A stretch of 64,000 nt of DNA from Triops longicaudatus (Eukaryota; Arthropoda; Branchiopoda; Notostraca; Triopsidae), in the NCBI GenBank assembly GCA_022885665.1, contig JAGQDJ010000005.1, positions 434,001 through 498,000 of the forward strand, in the 5' to 3' direction. The notes beneath the pieces are model-generated. The model was given only the letters and a program-made list of their open reading frames with translations. It was not told where the DNA came from and did not search any database. Positions 55,601-64,000 of the stretch are shown here, piece by piece. The translations under genes were made by a program, and so were the position numbers. Numbering within the stretch: the first letter of the stretch is position 1; each line of letters begins with the position of its first letter.

Positions 55601-57338
55601 TCGTATCTGAGGTTTTGTTTCGTAAAAATGCCATAATTTGCCAATAACTAGTAGTCTGAAACTTACTTAACTGCGTCAATTGAGCATTGCATGTAATCTA
55701 CCAAGTGAAGAAATGGTAGATCTAGGTCAGCAATGTACCTGACATAGGTTCAAATTCTACGGGTTGTCTTTTGTACTCCACTTTGTGTTTCACTTTTGTA
55801 CTCTACTTTCATGAAGTTTTTATGTTGCCGGAAGCCGTCGTTGGAGGAAAAAGCATTTCGCCCTTTGATATAGTTTAAGTTGCCCTTGTATTAATTCTAG
55901 CGAAGCGAGAGGAAAATGCATGAACATCGAAACGCAGATAGTTTTCATGCCAACTGGGGCTTAGCTGTGTCTCAGCACTGTAACATGTTTTGTGAACCAG
56001 ATTCGCTTAATAGCTATTTACTAGAACGAAAACAGCTAGAAGAGGTTCCGAATGTGGCTTCTTAAGGCGCCGGGATACACAAACCCCTTGTGGGAGAATA
56101 ACATGGGAATTTTCAGACATCATATTGTGAAAATCGTTAAAAAATCAACGAAATTGTTGTAACAGTAATGTTGGTGTTGGGCATGTGTAGTGTACAAGTT
56201 TGAGTTTTTCTTCAAAAAGCTTTTACTAAATTTGTAAATTACGGTTGAATTTTTGCTACTTTTGTATTGTGCGGAAAAATTAAATTAGGCTAACTGTTGC
56301 ATTAGGTCTGATTTTTTTAAATTGTAAGCACAAAAAGAAACGGAATCGGTTGAGTACTTTTTGCAATATCGTGTCTGAAATATACGGTTTCGTGCGACAA
56401 TAGTGGGATCTGCCCTCTATCCAGAGTTTATATTTGACTTCAATCAACCTCAGCTGTGAGAGTTACTTTAGGATACCTACCTTCCAAGGAGGAAGCCTTA
56501 TCTTTTATTTTTAAGTAATACTGAAAGTTGTGTATACCGGGGCCTTAACGCCCATTCTCAAGTCTTCAAAAGTTTCGGTTTCTCGGTGTAACTTCCGCTC
56601 GGTTTGGCGAATTCCGACAGCTCCCGTCGACACAACTGTTTTACATTTGCCTGCTAACTCAACTTGTAGACTTTGTTTCTTCACAGCCTTCACCGGCACA
56701 TTTTTTCATCGGATTTAAAAACCTGCGTCGCAGAGACAAATCTCAACTGGTTCTACCGTCCATTCAAACTTCTATTCATCGCTTGTTTCACGCGTTGAAG
56801 CTATAATAAAAGTTTCGATTGCGAGACATTATTAAGATATTAACCAACAAATAAACCTTCGAAATAAACATGAAAAAACTTAGTGATTTGTGCGATAAAC
56901 CCAAAATAGTTATTCAACACTTCTCGAATTTTATTTTTCTCTGCTAAACTGAAAACTTTATTACAGTTCCTTGGGGTATTAGGGTGGACAAAATTGAAAC
57001 TTTTCAAGTTTTTCACTTTTTAGCTAATAGGAGAAAAATATTTGGGCATAAATTTGGTTATCTCACAGAAAATACCTCCACTCATCATTAACCTTTCTTC
57101 CCTGCCTTTTGTTTTCCTGTCCGCTGTACGGCAATTTGGGTAAAGAAAAAAAAAAACGTAAAAAACGGGAAACGTACCATGACAAGAAAAAACTATATAG
57201 TGCAATGCGATGCTGCAAAAATCAAATTCCCACTTTCCAAAAAAAAAAGAGCCACAGAATGCATAAACTTTGATCTTTAACCATTACACAGGGCTGTTCA
57301 AGTCTTCCCAATATTCTAGAAAAAAATACTACTCCGTG

Positions 57339-59049
57339 TTATGCAAAGCCAAAGCCTTCCGAACATTCGTGAATGGCTTTCAAAAGGTACGATTTCAACT
57401 TGTCGTAAGTTTCGTACGCAGGAAGGTCCAATTGGTTGAAGCTAAAGAAAAGAGAAAAAATGCAACATGCATGAGTAAATGTCTCTAAGCTCTCTAGAGG
57501 AAAGAACTTAAGTACTGTATTTGACAATAGTTACCATGTATGGGCTGAAGGCAACCTATCTGTAGATCGATCATCTCGGTGAATCTGGAATTTCTGCGTT
57601 CCGTTCATACCTTCCAAGGCCGCAAAGCCCTGTAAGGGTACTTTACTCGTACCAGTTACAAACTGCAAAAACTTGGCTCTGTCAGCTTGGTCGAAGGACC
57701 GCAACGCTCGCCAGAACCATTGAATCTAAATGAAGAAAGTTTTCATTAGACATCTCATTAAGATATCCCAAGTTTTAAAAACAACGCACCTGTAAAGAAT
57801 TTGCTTGGTATTTATGGTACTCCGTATTAGCTTTCAAGTCTTCTATGTCAATATTCGGTAATCCAGATATGAGCAATTCTAGTTCTTGCTCGTTGAAGAT
57901 AGAAATCAAACGTTTGGGAATAATATCGTAAAATCCTTCCAAAAACGCGTTTAATCTATTAAGAAAGGAAGAAAGGGTTAGACAAAATATCACTCCACTT
58001 TCTAATGGAGAAATTTTGTAACGCTTGAGTCAATTTTAAACTTACTGTTTCCTAATGGCGCCAGTCATCTTCATCTGACAGACCAAACGAATGTATTCCA
58101 TTTTGTTTTCTTCTGTCACGGCGATATTTCTACCATTGGGTTTCAAATCCCGCACTTCCGTGACACCAAACTCTTGGACCTCCAACGAAAAGGTCAAATC
58201 GTAACCCAATTCGGAGATATGATGCTCCATGAGATAAACCAAGCCTTGGTAGAAGCTGTAATCTTCGCTTTCCATATCGGTATACCGCACTGCTTTGCCC
58301 AAGATGTGTTTATAGAACGATCGCGTAAAGTAACACTCAAGAAGTTTGTTGTCATACACCGCTTTGGCAATCACGCGTCCCACGAATTTGAAGTAACATA
58401 AGTGGTTAGAATTGCAATGCGAGGTTGAGTTGATCATGTACGTCACTCGGTCACCCGGAGAGGTGCAGAACAATGCGTACATGGGATTAAAAATCTCCCG
58501 AGAAATGATCACATACCACTCTCGCAACAAACCACCCGCATCTTGCCCTTCCTCACCTGGAAAACATAATAAAACGTGTTCAGTAAAATGCGAAAAGCAT
58601 GAAAAGACGCAAAAAGAAAGCAATAAAAATACTTAAACAAAAATAGATAACAATAAACAAAACTACAAAATATAAATGGAGAAAAACTGGGTGTATAGGG
58701 CGATTCTTCTTCAAAGAATAGGTTTTACAAACAGCAACGACTTAGACAAGAAACGCAGAACTTGACAATTTACCTTCGAAGACTATGTAGAACCGGTTCT
58801 TCCACTCTTCGGCAGACCGACGGTGCAACTCTCGGAAAGAATCTTCAAAGACGTGCTCACGACGCACATGGACGGCCAAATCTTCTCTACGGAGACCAGA
58901 ATCAGCTCTTTCAAGTTCTGTGCGGAAGTACCGGCGCTTGACATCGAAATCTAGCACACGTGTGTGGTCAACCAATACTGCAAACGGGCCCTCTGCCAAG
59001 TGTACGGTGGACTGTCTCAAAATCTGGTTCAACACTGTTCGATGTCTCT
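57339..59049 (-). CDS. HUWE1: HUWE1 HECT-domain exons
   Basis: Five exons cover the pre-HECT helix and HECT domain. 59049-58774 ends NRFYIVFEG. 58556-58046 has EEGQDAGGLLREWYVIISRE, the N-lobe core and LGYDLTFSLEVQEFGVTEV. 57955-57790 has FYDIIPKRLISIFNEQELEL. 57725-57535 has IQWFWRALRSFDQADRAKFL and ends DRLPSAHT plus TG. 57441-57339 begins with the C that completes the catalytic Cys codon, then FNQLDLPAYE and the C terminus. All hallmark residues of a catalytically competent HECT C-lobe (T-C-F-N) are present. Confidence 0.97.
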
Positions 59050-62000
59050 CTGTAAAAACGCGACCAAATAAAAAATGCTGAATAAAATTTGATTCCCATG
59101 ACATCTAAAAGCTATCAAGTAAAGAAGCGTAAAAAACTCAAGAACGAAAACGAAATTTAGGCTACTTTTGACAAACTTTGTCTAGTAATGTAAACATCCC
59201 TAGACATTACAATTCCACTACCCAACTGTTAGTTTTACATTGCCATTTTCGAAATTTTAGTTTTAAAAATGTACGAATGTACTTCAGAATCGATAATTAC
59301 CGGCAAATTCCAGGAACTTGTGTGTATCAGGCGGTAGAATACTGGCTTGGGTGGCTGACCCACTGGAAGTACCCGCCACGGCTTCTTCTTCGCCACCAGC
59401 TTGGGGCGGGAGCGGCGAAGGAGGCTCGACACCTTCTTGCAAGTGCGCCAACTGGGACTCACGCGTTTCCATCCGTCGTGCACGGCGTTCGCTATCTTTA
59501 TCACGGTGCGACGCTGCGTGCACTAAGAAAAACGCCTCTACCGCAGGTTGTAGTACCAAAACCGCATGGAGATCAGGCGTTTCGGACAACTCGGACAAAC
59601 AAGCGCTCAGAGTGTTCCACAGCGAATCCAACGTCAACTGATCGCTTAACCTCGCCATTTCTTCCTGATGTTGCGTCGCAGCACCAGCACTACCCGTACT
59701 TTTCTTGGCTGCCGTGCCTCCAGGTGCCGTAGAAGAGTCCGTGTCCACCTCCATAAACGCGTCATTAGGATTGGCTCCTTCTGTAGCTGTTGCCGCCATG
59801 GTTGTCGAGGCAAAGGTGGAGTCCTCCTTGGCGGGCCGTTTCTTGGCTTGCGCAATCCGAGCTGCTTCTCGCAACTGGAGAATGACTTTCAAAATTCGCA
59901 AGAAAAAGGCCTGAGACGAAGCTTTAGATGTTAAGGGACCCATGGCGGGCAACTGAAGCTCGTAGCCCGCACCCGCCTTTGGGCGCGTGGGGGCCGTTAT
60001 CACCACCGTGTCGCGTGTAAACCGGTCGTTCAACACTCCTCTATGGGAACCCCGCTCCCCTAACACCACAGAGGATGACGAGGGCGAAGGCTCTGCCTCT
60101 GTTGACGCGCTTTCTTCTCCCGGGCTGCTCTGACCAGGCGAACCAAGTTTCTCGACGCCTGGGCCACCCATTCCTGGACTGGGCTTCTTATTCAGCTGTT
60201 GTAACTCGCCCAACAAAGAGGAGATGTGCCCACACACCACCTGCCCTAGTTCCCTGGCGCCCTCCAATAACAAACGCAAGATGGTATCCCTTGTCGGCTG
60301 CGGCCCGTAGGATAAATTGATTAACAGCGTTGTAGCGTCCTCCAAACCTTCTTCGGAGCAACTCTTACAAGTGAGTACGTCAACTGCAAGCTTCAAATGT
60401 TGTTCCCAAAGTGCTGGATCTGTAATGGCCGTGGCTGGTATAGTTTCTTTACTTTCTGCTTCCGATTCTGTCACATCCGTAATACTCATCGTCGCTTCCT
60501 GGGCTTCCTGCCTCTCTCTTCGGACCCAATCGCGCATTCTGCCTCCCGGCTCCGCCTCCGAGCTCCTCCTTGTCACAGTAGGCGACCGCGACGACCCTCC
60601 ACTTGCACCTTGATCGGGCAGTCCCAAAGAAATCAACGATAAGAGTCGTAACAGCCTATCGGTCAACAAAGACGATCTGCGAATGACTGGCGAAGCCAAC
60701 AGGGCCAATAACTGACCAAAGGGTGATGCTTCCAGGGTCAACGGTCGCGTTTCTTCCTCGACGGTGTTGTTTCCGACGTTCGAATGCGTCCTGGCTAAAC
60801 CTTTGCCTTTCTTGGACGCGCTTTGTGAGTCCAAACGCCACAAAACATCCCAGAAATCTGTTCCGGTGGCCTCTTTGCCCGATTTGGAAGCTCCGCCTCC
60901 CTTTTTAGTTTCTTCCTTGCTTTCGCTTGTACCCGCGTCAGTACTAGTCCCTGGGGGGCGGGGCAGGAAATGTGACGGAAAGCTCTTGGCTAAAGAAATG
61001 AGAGCATCGAGCACGTGGCGGCAGATGATGGGCGTGGCTTGTGTGTGAATGGAGATTGCAGCGTGTTTGTCGGCCGCTCTTTTGCCCGTACCCGTCGCAG
61101 AAGACGAAGCGGGTCGGTGGATTTGGAAAACGTTAGCCCGGCAACCGAGGGCGGCGTCCAGACTTACATTTAACCAGGCCGGTGCAATTGGTACAGTGGC
61201 TTTACTGGTTGCTATTGGTGTGGAGCTCGCATCAGGCTTAGCTAAACGTTTGCCTTTACCAGGGGTCTCGGTAGTCGCTGTAGGGGTGGTACTGGAAATA
61301 GCATTGGATATACCCGTGCCTTCGAGTTTGGACTCGTTGCAACGTTCAAGTACATGGAGGAGGGATTTGATAACCCAGTCCTTGGTGGGACTGTGGTAGC
61401 ACAAGTTACGCAGTACGCGGTGCAAGCGAGTCGTATTGAGCTTCGGTTCGTCTAGGAAGAGTAGGACAATCAGACAGGATAGAGCTTCGTGGTCAAGCAA
61501 TTGACGTCCGCGGAGTTTCCCGGCAGCACAGGCAGATGAAGGCGCACCAGTGCCAGGAGGCCCGGAACGGGACCCCCATACTCCCCACTGGCTACGTTGG
61601 GGCACGGCCTGCAAGGTGTACCGGGTGCCTAGACGGCCTACGGTGTTCCGAAGAATAGAGGATAAGGCGTTGCTGGCGTATGGATTGACGAAACGTTCGT
61701 GCATCATCTGTCGGTTACGTGCTTCCCATTCGCGGCGCAGAGACTGGGCTTCGGCTGCTAAATCCGGTGGTAACACGGCCATTTGAGAGTCTTCCATGTC
61801 TGCTAAGATCTAAAAAAAAAAAGCAAGAAATCGTCAATGTTCTTTCCTTTTCAACGTGGTTTTAATCCCAATAAGATTTTTTAAATAGACAGTCGCAAAC
61901 TAGAGAGAAGTTTGGTAATGAGATTAAAGCTACTCCTAACTATTTAACACTCTTTCCATTTGCTGTAGATGTATTCTAACACTTAATGTTTATTTTCATT

Positions 62001-64000
62001 TTCACCTTGCTTGAGCAAAGATAGGAAAATACACTGGACTTACGCTTTGTCTAAGTGCTGGGGGCAAGTTCTGCAAGAAATCAGCCGGATCTACGGGCTC
62101 GTTAGGGTTATTGGTCACGGCTGTTTGACGCTGCTGTTCTACACGCTGTTGAGCTAGTACTTCTTCTTGGATATTAGGCGGTAAGGCGGCCAAAAATTCT
62201 GGGTTGACTTCCAACACACTTTGACTCGGTTCTGCTGTCTGCGCTCGTGCTCGCTGTCGTATCCTTTGCAACCTTAAAAAAGAAAACGATTTCAATGCAC
62301 GAATGAGAAAACCAGTTCAATGACCACGTTATGCGTTCTAAAATGTCCACTCAAAAATGATTCCTAGATTAAAGCTTCACAAACATGAGTAGGTTAACAT
62401 GGAATTGGACAACAATTGACTAACAATAGTGTGGAGTATATTTACGTTGATATGGAATCACTTCACTTGTTTACTTTCCATTGAGTAAGCTTTCCGCTGA
62501 CTTTCTTTTATAACGGTAGATGTTAGAAGCTTTTCTGTTTCAGAGGGATCATTTCGTGTGCTGTTTTGGTACAGCTTGATTTACGCTACTCGAGTTAAAA
62601 AAAAATCTAAGAAAACTGAACTACGTGCTGAACAGTATAACAGGAGAATTATGACGCGAACTTGACTTCAACGGACTTTACTTCTCTCAGAACAGTTCAC
62701 TATTGAAAACCGCTCGTCGCAAAAGCAAAGTGCATGGCAAAATTTTTGCCCCAAGCCAAAAAAAAATAAAAAATAAATAAATAAATAAATAAAAATTAAA
62801 TTAAAAAAATATAGTCTTGCTTAACTCGGATTAACAGTCCAAACTTTAACATGTTTATCGACTACCAAATTTATGCACAACTAGAAAACTCGTCGTGAGT
62901 CTTCTGGCAACCTTTGTGGCTTCACGATACCGTAATTCTGCTTCTTTGGATTCCATCGTGCTTTTCATGTACAAAAATGGTTCAGATTTGCTTCCAGATT
63001 AAGACTATTACTTTAGCTAAGTCAACCTGTTTTCCTTCATGCGCTGTTCTGTTGATTTTTTTCTGTGTATGTTAAAAAGGACATACCTCAACTGTTCCGC
63101 AATAACTTCTTGACGCATATCTTCGGGTAAAGCTGCCAAAAACGAAGGATCCACTCCTTCAGGAATCTCAATGTCTCCCAAAGCCGCCAAAACTTCAGAA
63201 TTTGGGTTCGTTTCATCCCTCGATCCAGTTTCTCCGGATGAAGTACCGACAGGAGCTGCCTCTCCAGTCTGGTTTCTTTCCAACACTTCATTTCTAAATG
63301 CCGTGTTGCCCTCATCTTCTCTTTCTCCTCGTCTTTCATTGCGTTGCGTTTCGGCGCTACCTGGTGTCGCGTTCCCGAATAACGTAATGCTCGGCATGAA
63401 CTCAAAAGGCGTTTCAGTGACTTGAATTCGGGACGAGGTTGGTTCTTCCAGCCTCGGAGCATTGGGATCCGCGCCGGGTATGGGATTGTAAGGCGTTTCG
63501 GTCACCATAGAGGGTGCACTGCTACTACTGGTCGTAGTTACCGAGGGCGTGGCTGTCACAGGGGGCAATTCCGTACGTCTTGGTGATGTAAAACTGTTGG
63601 TGGTGGCGCTGGTTGTGGTGGCTGTTTCAATCGCGGGCCGCATAACGTTCCCCACAATAAAATCGGCCATCATCTCTGGAGCAGGGGCTGAAGCTCCGCC
63701 CACTGGAGTTGTCAAAGCGTTACTTAAAGTTATAGCTCCGACCAAGGCACTATCACTGGTTCGACTCTGCGGTACCGGCGGCGTAGGAGCACTGAAAAGA
63801 CCGGAAGTGGGACCCTCGAGGGGTGTACTACTCGTAAACGCGGGAATGGTGAATCCATGGAAAGATCCTTGGTCTAATTCCATATGGGAATCATTGGATG
63901 CATGGTTCCCATTTGCGCTTACTGTGCCACTGCTGCTGGTGCTCGAACTGCTGCTGCTGCTAGTGCTGCCGCTCGCAGGCGCGGAGACAATTTCCACATT
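57339..64000 (-). CDS. HUWE1: HUWE1 E3 ubiquitin ligase, C-terminal part (gene continues past right edge)
   Basis: HUWE1 is a very large HECT-type ubiquitin ligase with many nuclear and cytoplasmic substrates. Eight minus-strand exons are visible: 64000-63087 (open at the edge), 62272-62044, 61809-59301, 59049-58774, 58556-58046, 57955-57790, 57725-57535 and 57441-57339. All junctions are GT-AG with matching phases to the stop, giving 1,632 residues. The sequence follows vertebrate HUWE1 closely at both ends: three ubiquitin-binding motifs, DMEDSQMAVLPPD, LLDHEALSCLIVLLFLDEPK, then ERHRTVLNQILRQSTVHLAE and the whole HECT domain, ending ECSEGFGFA. Intervening linkers are divergent and low-complexity. 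Identification is certain; the N-terminal two-thirds lies outside. Confidence 0.97.
59301..61809 (-). CDS. HUWE1: HUWE1 large exon (836 codons, divergent linker with conserved islands)
   Basis: It begins ILADMEDSQMAVLPPDLAAE, continuing the third ubiquitin-binding motif, and ends PPDTHKFLEFA. Islands shared with vertebrate HUWE1 include LLDHEALSCLIVLLFLDEPK, LDAALGCRANVFQI, IICRHVLDALISLAKSFPSH, SPVIRRSSLLTDRLLRLLSL, CSEEGLEDATTLLINLS and HAVLVLQPAVEAFFLVHA. Between them are Ser/Thr/Gly/Glu-rich linkers unlike the vertebrate sequence. The first exon ATG at 61797 is internal, not a start. Confidence 0.95.
62044..62272 (-). CDS. HUWE1: HUWE1 exon with second and third ubiquitin-binding motifs
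   Basis: The exon reads LQRIRQRARAQTAEPSQS, then NPEFLAALPPNIQEEVLAQQ and DPADFLQNLPPALRQS. The LP..(I/L)..(E/R) pattern is the UBM-type helix-LP-helix motif. It enters in phase 2 and leaves in phase 0; the last motif is completed by ILADM from the next exon. Confidence 0.93.
62273..63086. other. HUWE1 intron with (TAAA)n tract
   Basis: An 814-base AT-rich intron. A TAAA-type simple repeat occupies about 62757-62810. Nothing else was recognised. Confidence 0.7.
63087..64000 (-). CDS. HUWE1: HUWE1 exon with Ser/Thr-rich linker and first ubiquitin-binding motif (5' incomplete)
   Basis: The frame is open from the window edge (NVEIVSAPASGS). A Ser run, a Thr/Pro-rich stretch with repeated VTETP(Y/F) motifs (VTETPYNPIPGADPNAPRLE and VTETPFEFMPS) and an acidic EREDEGN tract follow. 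The exon ends EGVDPSFLAALPEDMRQEVI, the first UBM. The donor at 63086 leaves phase 2. Confidence 0.92.

Larger units (their letters stand above)
53474..56929. other. Intergenic region upstream of paxillin and downstream of HUWE1
   Basis: No gene was seen. It contains an AT-rich block of TTGAATT-like words (54.69-55.1 kb), a (TAA) microsatellite (55252-55273) and a Tigger-type fragment (55509-55600). The paxillin promoter should lie in the first part (53.5-54.3 kb). TTTATT motifs near 56930 and 56957 are candidate minus-strand poly(A) signals for HUWE1. Confidence 0.5.

Noticed and set aside
59178..61786. Many plus-strand open frames opposite the HUWE1 large exon
   Set aside because: They are antisense shadows of a GC-rich coding exon; none has its own domain.
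61797..61797. ATG at 61797 (minus) as a gene start
   Set aside because: Upstream exons join in phase and encode the preceding HUWE1 ubiquitin-binding motifs, so it is an internal Met.
1..64000. CRISPR arrays, rRNA, tRNA, bacterial insertion sequences, operons
   Set aside because: None seen; the window is intron-bearing animal DNA. tRNA detection by eye is weak, so a covariance-model scan could still find one.

Overview
This window is eukaryotic nuclear DNA from an invertebrate animal, most likely an arthropod. Genes carry many short GT-AG introns (about 60-800 bp), poly(A) signals are canonical, and non-coding DNA is AT-rich with relics of Tigger/pogo-type DNA transposons. The species cannot be fixed from the sequence. 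No bacterial, organellar or viral genes were seen.

Six genes are supported, in the order: K2P potassium channel (+, 3' end only) - giant smoothelin-like gene (+) - PAGR1 (-) - small CCDC92/CCDC74-like coiled-coil gene (+) - paxillin (-) - HUWE1 (-, 3' part only, running off the right edge). I built exon chains by hand from splice signals. In every multi-exon chain the exon lengths and phases close exactly to the stop codon, which is strong internal evidence.

Region by region: 1-1.73 kb is the last exon and 3' end of a two-pore K+ channel. 1.73-12.19 kb is non-coding, probably upstream region and 5' UTR intron of the next gene. 12.2-33.25 kb is a 21-coding-exon smoothelin-like gene predicting about 5,079 residues: three smoothelin domains, several novel internal repeats, huge Ser/Pro-rich disordered exons and a C-terminal calponin-homology (CH) domain. 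Its first CH-domain helix is encoded by two alternative, apparently mutually exclusive exons. 33.35-34.7 kb is a PAGR1 homologue. 36.4-37.7 kb is the coiled-coil gene. 38.0-53.5 kb is paxillin, with five LD motifs, four LIM domains and an 8.5-kb first intron that holds a decayed Tigger element and one unexplained exon-like ORF. 57.3-64 kb is the HUWE1 C-terminal third: three ubiquitin-binding motifs, a long low-complexity exon and the HECT catalytic domain.

Smoothelin-like protein (actin/contractile apparatus) and paxillin (focal adhesions, muscle attachment) both act at the actin cytoskeleton. PAGR1 (H3K4 methyltransferase complexes) and HUWE1 (ubiquitin ligase) are housekeeping regulators. 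I see no evidence that the six genes form a functional cluster. The most interesting material is inside the smoothelin-like gene.
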